The notes beneath the pieces are model-generated. The model did not search any database. It worked only from the letters and a program-made list of their open reading frames with translations, and was not told the DNA's origin. Positions 1 through 7,838 of a stretch of 64,000 bases of DNA are shown in pieces. The stretch's first letter is position 1. Every line of letters begins with the position of its first letter. The stretch is from Opitutaceae bacterium (GTDB lineage: Bacteria > Verrucomicrobiota > Verrucomicrobiia > Opitutales > Opitutaceae), in NCBI GenBank assembly GCA_028280945.1, contig JANQKV010000060.1, positions 124,001 to 188,000 on the forward strand. The letters are read 5' to 3'. A program made the position numbers and the translations under genes.

Positions 1-713
1 CGCTGCTGAATCTTCACGTAAGTGGGATGACCGTTGCGGCGGGGCGGCGTGAATCGGGTTTCCAGCAAGGTGAGGGCCGCGCTGATGGCGACGTCTTCGT
101 TGTCGCTCTCAATCGCAGTGGGGAAACGGGCGCGTCCGTTCGGTCCCACGTAATATTCCACCAGACACGATCCCGTGGGACGGATGCCTTCCTGGGACGA
201 ATAAATCCGCCGCACGGTCTGCATTTTGGTGAGCGGACTGTCCAACTCCTCCTTCTCGCTGATCTCGTAGAAGAAGCTGGAGGCCCGGCTGGCGTAGATG
301 CGGTTGTTGGCGGCGTCGGTTGGACTCCCGCCAAACGGGAGCTGGCCGGAGCCTTGGCGCCATGCCCGTTGTTCCGGGTCGTAAAATGTCACGCGAACCA
401 TGTCACGGGAACGAACTGCCCGCCCATCTTCGATTGCCGGCCGGAAGGTCACGCCTTGAATGACCTCATGGGCGGCCGGCAGGAGATCGCGATGGTTCGA
501 TTTGACGGGCATCGCGTCGAAGAGTGTGCCGTCTTCGCCTACGTCGATTTTGAAATCCACATGGGGATTGGCAATGGGCAGTCCTCGAAGTTTGGCCGGA
601 ATTACGGCCTCCAGTGATCCCTCCACCGAAATGCGACTGTCTTTGGCCCCCAAGCCGACAGTCCCGACGGACAAAGCGAGCAACCATTTTCCTAACGTCA
701 GTGGCGAAATCAT
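1..713 (-). CDS. Secreted protein with two TonB-C-like domains (C-terminus cut off)
   Basis: An open minus-strand frame runs from an ATG at 713 to the window edge, so only about 237 residues are visible. The N-terminus (MISPLTLGKWLLALSVGTVG) looks like a signal peptide. Two segments resemble the TonB C-terminal/energy-transducer fold. In the first (about residues 27-115) a DGTLFDAMPVKS strand is followed by VIQGVTFRPAIEDGRAV. In the second (from about residue 165) YYVGPNGRARFPTAIESDNED is followed by LLETRFTPPRRNGHPT. The 'FxPAxxxGxxV' ending is typical of TonB_C domains. It probably acts in the periplasm, but no TonB membrane anchor with a proline-rich linker is seen, so it may not be an energy transducer itself. 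No good Shine-Dalgarno site is visible. The fold is fairly sure; the function is not known. Confidence 0.7.
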   Translation of the reverse strand, partial: MISPLTLGKWLLALSVGTVGLGAKDSRISVEGSLEAVIPAKLRGLPIANPHVDFKIDVGEDGTLFDAMPVKSNHRDLLPAAHEVIQGVTFRPAIEDGRAVRSRDMVRVTFYDPEQRAWRQGSGQLPFGGSPTDAANNRIYASRASSFFYEISEKEELDSPLTKMQTVRRIYSSQEGIRPTGSCLVEYYVGPNGRARFPTAIESDNEDVAISAALTLLETRFTPPRRNGHPTYVKIQQ

Positions 714-903
714 GGGAGAAAGAGACGACAAACCAAAGCAGGGTTTGTGCCCTTGTCCAATCTACCTTGGTGGGTTTCTCCCCCTGAAAGACACCGCCGG
801 CCTTCGCGACGAGGGCCATCGCTGCGCCGGCCGGCGGTGTGTATCAACAACGTCATTATGGCGTTAGCAGTTTAAGTCATGATTAAGGAGCAGGCCCTGT
901 TTT

Positions 904-919
904 GTTAAGGGGGTGTAAA
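904..919 (+). promoter_or_regulatory. CpxR-like box 1
   Basis: The sequence GTTAAGGGGGTGTAAA consists of two direct half-sites, GTTAA and GTAAA, 11 bp apart from start to start. This resembles the GTAAA-N5-GTAAA box known for CpxR. It lies upstream of a CpxR-like regulator gene, so autoregulation is a natural inference. Confidence 0.45.
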
Positions 920-1019
920 GCCCGAGGATTAGTTGGCCGCTAGGTTTGCCGTGGGGGATGAGGGTCCGGAGGATGAAATGCAACGAGAGCGGTTTCTTGC
1001 CGCCATTTCCCCGGACGGC

Positions 1020-1035
1020 GTTAAGTGGTTGTGAG
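1020..1035 (+). promoter_or_regulatory. CpxR-like box 2 (degenerate)
   Basis: GTTAAGTGGTTGTGAG keeps the first half-site and the 11-bp spacing, but the second half-site is GTGAG rather than GTAAA. It lies 33 bp (about three helical turns) before box 3. Confidence 0.35.
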
Positions 1036-1052
1036 CGAAAAGGGAGAGAATT

Positions 1053-1068
1053 GTTAAGGGAGGGTAAA
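1053..1068 (+). promoter_or_regulatory. CpxR-like box 3
   Basis: GTTAAGGGAGGGTAAA matches box 1 closely (GTTAAGGG, then GTAAA at the same spacing) and ends 54 bp before the regulator start codon. Its position close to the gene fits activation or autoregulation. Confidence 0.45.
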
Positions 1069-1122
1069 TACCCTAGATGTCCCCGGCCTGGAGGATTGCT
1101 CTGGAGGCCGTCCCAACTTCCC

Positions 1123-1863
1123 ATGACTTTCGTGAGTGCAGCAGCTGATTCCGGGAACACCCGGCTCTTGATGATCGATGACGACGAGAAGCTATGCCGT
1201 TTGGTCAGGGATTATTTGGCGCCGTTCGGTTTTGAAGTCAGCGCCGCCCACGATGGGTTGGTGGGCGAGGAACGTGTGCGCGAAGGAGGCTGGGACGCCG
1301 TGATTTTAGATGTTATGCTGCCGGGGGCGGATGGGTTTGAGGTGCTTAAGCGCATTCGTTCGCACAGCAACGTGCCCGTGCTGATGTTGACTGCACGCGG
1401 GGATGATACCGATCGCATCGTGGGCTTGGAAGTCGGGGCTGATGACTATTTGCCGAAGACGTTTTCGACGCGGGAATTATTGGCCCGGCTGCGCGCGGTG
1501 CTGCGGCGGTCACACCGGCAGCCGGAACCGAACGGCAGTGATGCGCCCTTGGCGGAAATCGTGGTGGGGGAACTTGTCATCCAACCGGAAGCACGGCGCG
1601 CCGCTTTGGCGGGAGGATTGCTCGATCTCACGCCGGTCGAGTTCGATTTGCTGCACAGCCTGGCGCGAGCGAAGGGCCGGGTGCGTTCCCGGGAGGCGTT
1701 GCTCGATGAAGTGCGCGAGCGCAATTACGACGTTTTTGATCGGTCGATCGACGTGCACATCTCGGCGCTGCGGCGCAAACTGGGCGACGATGCCCGTCAC
1801 CCGCGTTTTATCCGCACCATGCGTTCGGCGGGCTATCTCTTCATCGATCCCGCGCGTGACTAG
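1123..1863 (+). CDS. OmpR/CpxR-family response regulator
   Basis: This is a 246-residue cytoplasmic transcription factor. The receiver domain (residues about 13-128) has the acidic pocket DDD at 19-21, the phospho-accepting Asp63 (VILDVMLPG), Thr90 and Lys112. A winged-helix DNA-binding domain follows (about 145-243) and ends with the usual RRKLGDD...IRTMRSAGYLF. The wording GADDYLP and RELLARLRAVLRRSH is close to CpxR. One oddity is that the conserved KPF motif is KTF here, losing the normal cis-proline. The ATG at 1123 is chosen because it starts just before the domain; the longer open frame has no sensible upstream protein. The gene is 8 bp upstream of its kinase, so the two form an operon, with three candidate binding boxes in front. 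Confidence 0.9.
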   Translation: MTFVSAAADSGNTRLLMIDDDEKLCRLVRDYLAPFGFEVSAAHDGLVGEERVREGGWDAVILDVMLPGADGFEVLKRIRSHSNVPVLMLTARGDDTDRIVGLEVGADDYLPKTFSTRELLARLRAVLRRSHRQPEPNGSDAPLAEIVVGELVIQPEARRAALAGGLLDLTPVEFDLLHSLARAKGRVRSREALLDEVRERNYDVFDRSIDVHISALRRKLGDDARHPRFIRTMRSAGYLFIDPARD

Positions 1864-1871
1864 GTTTCGGC

Positions 1872-3509
1872 ATGAGTGCACGATTTCCCCTGTCGTTGAA
1901 GATCCTGTCCTGGTTGGCCCTCAACCTGGTGCTGATCGTGGTGGTGGCGGTGGCGGTGTTGGTCGGGGGCGGCGGGGTGCGGGGATTTCTTGAAGGCCCG
2001 GTATTGGAAAGACTGCAGTTGGTGGGGGACCAAATTGCCTTTGAGCTACGCGGATCGGATGACTTTGATAAAGTGCTGAGCCACTACGCCAAGCGGTATG
2101 ACCTTCAGCTGACGATTTATGCCAACGAAGGTGAACACTTGGCTGGTTCGTCCGCGGCGGTGCCAGAGGAGATTTTGACGCAGGTCCAGACACCACCCCT
2201 GCGGCGTCCCCCTTCGCCGGAGGACGAACGGCGTCCCGGGGACCGGCGATCGGAGCCATCACCAGATCGACGATCGCCGCCGCCCCAGGGTGATCGGGCC
2301 GAACGACCGGGACCACGGGCAACCGGTGAACCCGGCCCGGTTCGTCCACCGACCCACCGGGAAGGAGAATGGAGTCGCGCGGTGCCGGGCGAGCCTTTGG
2401 GTCGAGAGGGTTCGGAGCGGAACGCGGCTCCCGGGATCATTGCCCAACGGGGTGGCGGAGCCTTCATTCAGCGTGCGGGCGAACCCGAACAGTGGTGGGC
2501 CGGGGTGCGAATTCCGGTGCCGCAGCGCGCCGGGCGTGCGCCCCGACCGGGCACATTGCTGGCCATGTCGGACTCAGCGTTCGCGTTTGGCAGTCTGTTG
2601 GACCTGAGACCGGTGCTGTGGGGCATGGGACTCGTCGTGATCATATCGATACTGTTCTGGCTGCCTCTGGTGCTGCGCATGACCAATGCGCTCAACTCCT
2701 TGATGAAAGCGACGGGCCAAATCGCGCAGGGCCGTTTTGAGACCCGGGTGGCGGCAACGCGGTGGGATGAAATTGGGGCGCTTGGGCAGAGCATCAATCG
2801 CATGGCCGGACGCTTGGATACCTTGGTGAACGGACAAAAGAAGTTCCTGGCCGACGTCGCTCACGAGCTGGGTTCACCGATCGGTCGGCTCCAAGTCGCG
2901 TCCAGTATCCTCGAGGAACGCGTGCGCGATGAGCTGAAGCCGCAGGTGGCTGACGTCAAAGAAGAGGTGGATCAGATGAGCGAGCTGCTGGGAGAGTTGC
3001 TCGTCTTCACGAAGGCCGGCTTGCAAGCCCGGGAAGCGAAGTTGCAGCCCGTGGTGTTGGGGGACGCCATCGAACAGGCGGTGGGCCGCGAAGCGGGGAA
3101 GGTGGCTGTGGAACGGCGCGGCGATCCTGACTTGGTGGTCATGGGTGATGCCGCGCTCTTGGTTAAGGTGCTGGGGAATCTGGTGCGCAACGCGGTGCGT
3201 TACGGGGGTAGTGAAGTGAGGATTGAGGTGGCCACGGAAAAAACCGCGGCAGGCGACGTGCAGTTGGAGATCAAGGACAACGGCCCGGGCGTGCCGGTGT
3301 CGGCTCTGGACCGTTTGGGCGAACCATTTTTCCGGCCCGATGCGGCGCGCACGCGCAAAGCCGGGGGCACGGGTCTCGGTTTGTCGATCGTGCGCGAATC
3401 CATCGCGGCGATGCACGGCCGCGTGACCTTTGCCAACGTGAAGCCTCACGGATTCGGTGCTTCGATTGTGCTGCCGGCGGCAGATTTAGAAACCTTTACA
3501 TCAGCTTAA
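1872..3509 (+). CDS. CpxA-like sensor histidine kinase
   Basis: This is a 545-residue membrane kinase, the likely partner of the regulator just upstream. The order is TM helix 1 (about residues 9-33), a periplasmic domain, TM helix 2 (about 246-272) and a HAMP linker. The HisKA domain carries the phospho-accepting His331 (FLADVAHELGSPIGRL), and the HATPase domain shows an N-box (NLVRNAVRYGG), G1 (DNGPGVP) and G2 (GTGLGLSI). The periplasmic part contains an unusual arginine- and proline-rich low-complexity stretch (about residues 108-185) that normal CpxA lacks. The extra positive charge could be involved in sensing polyanions or metal stress, but that is a guess. The signal cannot be read from the sequence. 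Confidence 0.9.
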   Translation: MSARFPLSLKILSWLALNLVLIVVVAVAVLVGGGGVRGFLEGPVLERLQLVGDQIAFELRGSDDFDKVLSHYAKRYDLQLTIYANEGEHLAGSSAAVPEEILTQVQTPPLRRPPSPEDERRPGDRRSEPSPDRRSPPPQGDRAERPGPRATGEPGPVRPPTHREGEWSRAVPGEPLGREGSERNAAPGIIAQRGGGAFIQRAGEPEQWWAGVRIPVPQRAGRAPRPGTLLAMSDSAFAFGSLLDLRPVLWGMGLVVIISILFWLPLVLRMTNALNSLMKATGQIAQGRFETRVAATRWDEIGALGQSINRMAGRLDTLVNGQKKFLADVAHELGSPIGRLQVASSILEERVRDELKPQVADVKEEVDQMSELLGELLVFTKAGLQAREAKLQPVVLGDAIEQAVGREAGKVAVERRGDPDLVVMGDAALLVKVLGNLVRNAVRYGGSEVRIEVATEKTAAGDVQLEIKDNGPGVPVSALDRLGEPFFRPDAARTRKAGGTGLGLSIVRESIAAMHGRVTFANVKPHGFGASIVLPAADLETFTSA

Positions 3510-3568
3510 TAAAACTCCGGCCAGGAAACACATTTGGCTAACACCGGGCGGGCATGCTGGGCGGCGTT

Positions 3569-3985
3569 ATGAACGCCACCAATCGCTTTTCCCCCGCCAC
3601 CGCTTGGAAAGCCGCCGTTGTGCTTTCCTTGATTGCCCTGGTCGTCCCGCCACTCGTTTCCATTGCCGGCCCCGGTTTTGCATTTTCCGGGGATCATCCT
3701 TCCCGGGACTGCCCGCCGCCTGGAGGCGAATTCATGGATGTGATGGCGCCTCCGCCTGGACCGCACCCTGTCCTGATCCTGCTCGATGCCGATGGGGACC
3801 GTGTGCTGAGCGCATCCGAGATTGCGGACGCTGCCAAAGTCATCCTGGCCATGGATGCCAATCAAGACGGGGTGGTGGACGAGCAGGAGCTGGCCGCCGC
3901 GTTGCCGCCGCCTCTTCCTTCTGGTGGCCCAGAAGGAGCGGAGTTTGCCATCGGGAGGGACGCTCCGCCTCCACCACTCGAATAA
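3569..3985 (+). CDS. Small exported EF-hand protein
   Basis: This is a 138-residue protein starting MNATNRFSPATAWKAAVVLSL, which gives a signal peptide or membrane anchor; an ATG 15 bases upstream is also possible. Two EF-hand-like calcium loops are visible: DADGDRVLSASE and DANQDGVVDEQE. The flanks are rich in proline. It lies 59 bp after the histidine kinase on the same strand, where some Cpx systems carry a periplasmic accessory protein such as CpxP. It has no resemblance to CpxP itself. A calcium-binding periplasmic modulator of the kinase is an inference from position only. Confidence 0.7.
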   Translation: MNATNRFSPATAWKAAVVLSLIALVVPPLVSIAGPGFAFSGDHPSRDCPPPGGEFMDVMAPPPGPHPVLILLDADGDRVLSASEIADAAKVILAMDANQDGVVDEQELAAALPPPLPSGGPEGAEFAIGRDAPPPPLE

Positions 3986-4024
3986 TGCGGACAACCGTTC
4001 GGCTCATCATCAATTTCCGGCACC

Positions 4025-4690
4025 ATGGACGATAAGCCCATGGTGCCTTTGGTTTTCAAGCGACGCTCCGAAGAGGAGATGCGCCGGAGTTCCCTGGCGT
4101 ATTTGGAAGCATCGATTTCTCGTCGCTCGGTGCGCACATTTTCGAGCGACCCGGTGCCGCGCGACATCATTGAAAACTGCATCAAGGCCGCCGCTACCTC
4201 CCCCAGCGGGGCGAACCTGCAGCCGTGGCATTTTGTCGCGGTCAGCGATCCCGCGGTGAAGGCGAAAATCCGCGCCGCCGGGGAGCAGGAGGAAAGGGCT
4301 TTTTACGAGCGCCGGGCTTCGGATGCCTGGAAAGAGGTGCTGCGCCCCTTTCGAACGGATGCGAACAAACCCTACCTAGAGACGGCACCGTGGCTCATCG
4401 CGATTTTTACGGTGAATTCCTACGTGAAACCGGACGGGGAGAAACAGCAGACCTATTATCCCAAGGAGTCGGTTGGCATTGCGACGGGTGTGTTGATCTC
4501 GGCCCTGCACCAAGCGGGATTGGCCACCCTTACCCATACGCCGAGCCCGATGAATTTCCTCAATCAATTGCTCCAACGCCCCAGTGCCGAGAAACCCTTC
4601 CTGCTACTGATTGTCGGCTACCCGGAAGAAGGCACCCAGGTCCCCGCCATTTCCCGCAAATCCGTCGCCGAAATCGCGACATTCGTTTGA
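4025..4690 (+). CDS. Nitroreductase-fold protein resembling iodotyrosine deiodinase
   Basis: This is a 221-residue flavoprotein of the nitroreductase superfamily. The FMN-binding start is RRSVRTFSSDPVP, followed by ATSPSGANLQPWHFV. From memory of the family, the whole protein follows animal and bacterial iodotyrosine deiodinase closely. The substrate-lid residues Glu, Tyr and Lys that hold the zwitterion of halotyrosine in that family appear here as Glu90, Tyr94 and Lys115 (EERAFY ... ANKPYLETAP). The rest (SVGIATGVLISALHQAGL, LLIVGYPEEG) also matches. The likely reaction is reductive dehalogenation of halotyrosines with FMN. There is no signal peptide, so it is cytoplasmic. It stands alone between the two-component cluster and a thioredoxin-like gene. 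A general nitroreductase is the alternative. Confidence 0.8.
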   Translation: MDDKPMVPLVFKRRSEEEMRRSSLAYLEASISRRSVRTFSSDPVPRDIIENCIKAAATSPSGANLQPWHFVAVSDPAVKAKIRAAGEQEERAFYERRASDAWKEVLRPFRTDANKPYLETAPWLIAIFTVNSYVKPDGEKQQTYYPKESVGIATGVLISALHQAGLATLTHTPSPMNFLNQLLQRPSAEKPFLLLIVGYPEEGTQVPAISRKSVAEIATFV

Positions 4691-4726
4691 GGGAACAGGG
4701 TACCGGTCCATGTTCTCTGCCAGCGT

Positions 4727-5221
4727 ATGAAAAAACTCTTCTTTGCTTTCGTATTGGTTTCCTGGTTGGCGATGCCGCTGCAGGCGGAGCCGGTGGAGGA
4801 GTTTGAACAGCGGCTGTTCCGGGAAGTTTCGAGCAAGGAAATCACGGTGGTGCACTTATGGGCGAGCTGGTGCATCAACTGCGTGAACGAGCACAAGGAC
4901 GACGGCTGGAAGAACTTCATCGAGGCCAATCCGGACATCATGTTTTATTTCGTGTCGGTCTGGGGCAGTGCCGAGGACGACGCGGCTCACTTGGCCAGAC
5001 ACGGACTTGGCGATCAGCCCAACCTAAGGATCCTTCGCCATCCCAATCAAAACCGCCGGGGCGATCAGCGCGTGAAGGAACTGCTGGGCCTGCCGGTGAC
5101 GTGGATGCCGACCACCTGGGTATTCCGCGACAGCCGTATGCGCTACGCGATCAATTATGGCGAAGTCCGCTTCGACATGCTCGACCAGATGCTGAAAGAC
5201 AGCGTAAAGGGGCAGTGGTGA
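4727..5221 (+). CDS. Exported thioredoxin-fold protein
   Basis: This is a 164-residue protein with a clear signal peptide (MKKLFFAFVLVSWLAMPLQA). A thioredoxin-like domain carries the redox motif Trp-Cys-Ile-Asn-Cys (HLWASWCINCVNEH), and a cis-proline region lies at WMPTTWVFRD. The motif differs from the CGPC of thioredoxin and the CPHC of DsbA. It probably works as a periplasmic thiol-disulfide protein, for example in envelope protein folding or cytochrome maturation. The gene starts 36 bp after the deiodinase-like gene and converges with the long repeat gene on the other strand. Confidence 0.8.
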   Translation: MKKLFFAFVLVSWLAMPLQAEPVEEFEQRLFREVSSKEITVVHLWASWCINCVNEHKDDGWKNFIEANPDIMFYFVSVWGSAEDDAAHLARHGLGDQPNLRILRHPNQNRRGDQRVKELLGLPVTWMPTTWVFRDSRMRYAINYGEVRFDMLDQMLKDSVKGQW

Positions 5222-5230
5222 AGACACCCT

Positions 5231-7708
5231 CTACCCGCCCGGTTGGCTGAGCAGTTGCTGTTTCATCTCCGGGGGCAGGTCGCTGCGCTGGATCCACGTG
5301 CGGGCAGCGGCGGGGTCCACACCCATCCATTGCCGAGCCAGGTTGGTCGAGGTTTGGTTGTAGATTGTGGGATCGTCGATCAGGTCCATCTGGCGGGCGG
5401 CGGTGGCGGGATCCTGGTGGGCCAGGTTGTTGACCATGTGTTGGGCCGCCCGGTCGCGGGTTTCGCCTAGGGGTAAGGAGGCAACCCACGCGGACGCACC
5501 GGATGGGTCCATGGCGGCCCAGTTTCCCGCCAGATTGCTGAAGCTGTGACGGTTGGATTCCGACTGGGGTTGCCGAGACAACCAGGCGGCTGCGGCCTCG
5601 GGGTCGGAGTGGGACCAGGCCGAAATCAGGCTATTGGTGGCTTGGGATTTTGCGTCCGATTCAGCCAGAGAACTTACATAGGCGGCGGCCTCTGTCGGCA
5701 TGGTTTGAGCCATGCCATTTACCATGTTGTTGACGAATTGGTCGCGACTGCGGCCGGGAGGCAAGGCGTCGGCGAGGCGTCGGGCGGTGGTCGGGTCGGA
5801 GCGGGCCAGTTGGTGGCTGATTTGATTGAGCGCCTGGTCCTGCTCCCGGGCACTCAGGTCGTTGAGCACGTAATTGATGGCACCGTCGACATCACTCGAC
5901 AGCCATGTGTTCACGAGGGTGGATACGGCTTGTCCTCGGGCTTGGCCGGCGGGAAGTTGATTCACCCAGCGGACGGCGCGCGGCAAGTTGGTTTGCGCCA
6001 TCTGCCCGGCAATATTGGCCATGGCGTTGTTGCGGAACTGCCCTTCGGGAAGCGTCTGGGAAAGCTGCAAGGCCGCCTCCAAGTCGTTGGCGGCGAGGTT
6101 TCCCACGATTTGCAGCGTCGCCTGGTTACGGGCCCGACCGGAGGGCAGGCTTTGCAGCCAGGCACTGGCGGCGTTGGCATCTTGCTGAGCATATTGTCCT
6201 GCGATCCGCATGACGGCTTGATCAAGATACCGCCCCGGGGGCAGGGCGGAGGCAAATACGCCAGCCAGTTCCAGGTCGCTTTGAGCAAGGTTGGAGGCGA
6301 TCTGGCTGAGTGTTTGATACTGCCGCGTTCCCGCCGGCATGGCCTGCACGAATTCGATGGCGGCCTCGGGGTCATTCACCGCGAGATTGCCGATGGCGTT
6401 GGCGATCATCTGGTTGCCCTGGGGGCTGGCGGGAATTCGATCGAGGTATCGTAAAATGATCGATGGATCCCGGTGACTGGCCGTCATCATCAATCGCTGC
6501 AGTACCTGGGTTTTTTTGTCTCCGGCGGGAAGTTGGTCCACGTAGGCCATGGCTCGGTCGAAGTCCTGGTTGCCCAGCATGTTCAAGGCATTGGCCAGGG
6601 CTTGCTGGCGGGCTTGGCCGGCCGGGAGATCCTCCGCCAGCCGCAGGCCCAACTCGGGGTCCTTGGTGGAGATTTGGTCGATGAGATTGCCGTAGACCCA
6701 GGACTGGTGGCTGCCCGCGGGAAAAGAGCGCAACCAAGCGAGCGCGGCTACGCCGTCCTGGCGCGCCCAATTTGAGGCGATGGCTTGAATGGCCCGGGTG
6801 CGCATCTGCCCAACCGGGACTTCGTTGATTCGTTGAGCTGCTGCCTGGGGATCCTGGTTTGCCCAAGCAGCCAGCACCACCTGAAAGGCAGTGGACCGGC
6901 CGGTTTGGGGCTGCGATCGAACCCATTGCCAGGCGACTTCCGGATCACGTTGGGCCCATTGGGAGACGAGTTGCATAGTGGCGCTGGTGCGCTGCTGGCC
7001 CTGCAGTTGACGTTCGATCTGAGCGATGGCGCCAAGGGGATCCGTGGCGGCCCAGGTCGAGTAGATTCCCATCATCCGGCGGTGGTCATTGATCTGGTTG
7101 CTGGCGATTGCCCGAGTGAAGGCTTTGGCCGGATCCCCAGCATCAAAGAACGATCCCAGGGCCTCCTCGGCCTTGGTCCTGAGTTCACCGGCGGGCAGGT
7201 TGTCCGCCCAGTTGCGCATGGCGGTGGCATCGGTGTAGGCCCAGCCGTGCAGGGCGCTTTTGATGGCCTGTTCACGCACCCGGGTTTCCGAGCGGGCGCG
7301 GGCATGGGCCAGCGCAGCAGCGGGCTCCATTTCCGCCCAGCGCGAATAGAACGCGTGGGTCAGCTGTCCGCGGGCTGAATTCCACGGGTGCTTGTCCAGC
7401 ACCGCCAACAGACGGGGCATGTCGGCGGGTTCCAAGGCATTGATGATGACTTCCCAGCGTTTGGTCATCTGCCAATAACCACGAGCCGCCGTAGCATCCA
7501 CTTCCTGCATGAACTCTTCGATCGGCGGCCGGTTTGCGGGGTCGCCTTGGGCGATGGCGGGAGGGGGCGCCGCTGGAATCGGAGGGATATCCACGTCGCT
7601 GGGCCCGGGCGGTTGCGCGGGTTCGCCAGGTGCGGTGGACCGACCGAAGAAAAAACCGGCTGCGCCTGCCGCCAAGCCGACCGCAAAAAGTAAGATCAAA
7701 CGGGACAT
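5231..7708 (-). CDS. 825-residue helical-repeat protein, membrane anchored
   Basis: The protein starts MSRLILLFAVGLAAGAAGFFFG, a membrane anchor or signal peptide. A proline-rich linker follows, then about 18 tandem repeats of roughly 30-35 residues. A typical repeat reads like DPEAAIEFVQAMPAGTRQ followed by a helix rich in Gln and Ala. Recurring words are LPAGxxR, WAxxDP and AAAWL/ASAWV. The pattern predicts paired helices stacked as a solenoid, similar in style to HEAT or TPR arrays, so it probably binds partners or acts as an envelope scaffold. No enzyme motif is seen. The frame is open for 54 codons further upstream, but the chosen ATG fits the signal sequence. The gene is read divergently from the next one. 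The family name is not known to me; proteins of this style are frequent in Verrucomicrobia. Confidence 0.75.
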   Translation of the reverse strand: MSRLILLFAVGLAAGAAGFFFGRSTAPGEPAQPPGPSDVDIPPIPAAPPPAIAQGDPANRPPIEEFMQEVDATAARGYWQMTKRWEVIINALEPADMPRLLAVLDKHPWNSARGQLTHAFYSRWAEMEPAAALAHARARSETRVREQAIKSALHGWAYTDATAMRNWADNLPAGELRTKAEEALGSFFDAGDPAKAFTRAIASNQINDHRRMMGIYSTWAATDPLGAIAQIERQLQGQQRTSATMQLVSQWAQRDPEVAWQWVRSQPQTGRSTAFQVVLAAWANQDPQAAAQRINEVPVGQMRTRAIQAIASNWARQDGVAALAWLRSFPAGSHQSWVYGNLIDQISTKDPELGLRLAEDLPAGQARQQALANALNMLGNQDFDRAMAYVDQLPAGDKKTQVLQRLMMTASHRDPSIILRYLDRIPASPQGNQMIANAIGNLAVNDPEAAIEFVQAMPAGTRQYQTLSQIASNLAQSDLELAGVFASALPPGRYLDQAVMRIAGQYAQQDANAASAWLQSLPSGRARNQATLQIVGNLAANDLEAALQLSQTLPEGQFRNNAMANIAGQMAQTNLPRAVRWVNQLPAGQARGQAVSTLVNTWLSSDVDGAINYVLNDLSAREQDQALNQISHQLARSDPTTARRLADALPPGRSRDQFVNNMVNGMAQTMPTEAAAYVSSLAESDAKSQATNSLISAWSHSDPEAAAAWLSRQPQSESNRHSFSNLAGNWAAMDPSGASAWVASLPLGETRDRAAQHMVNNLAHQDPATAARQMDLIDDPTIYNQTSTNLARQWMGVDPAAARTWIQRSDLPPEMKQQLLSQPGG

Positions 7709-7838
7709 GTCGCGTTGGGAAAAAGGGTGAGGCGAACCAGCTTGGTCAAGCTGCCAACCTCTCTCACGGGAGTGAAGCGTCTTTCTTAGAATCTTTCCGA
7801 TGCTTGCGTGCCCGGGAGAGCTCAGGTTGGTTCGCGGC

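Larger units (their letters stand above)
714..1122. promoter_or_regulatory. Divergent intergenic region with repeated regulator boxes
   Basis: About 410 bases without a convincing gene separate the TonB-C-like gene from the response-regulator gene. The region holds a perfect 12-bp inverted repeat (arms 791-802 and 829-840, starting ACACCGCCGGCC) and three related GTTAA-N6-GTAAA-like boxes (listed separately). Both neighbouring genes are read outward, so promoters for both must lie here. Confidence 0.6.

Noticed and set aside
27..617. A 196-codon plus-strand frame at the left edge
   Set aside because: The minus strand here codes for a better protein with signal peptide and TonB-C-like strands.
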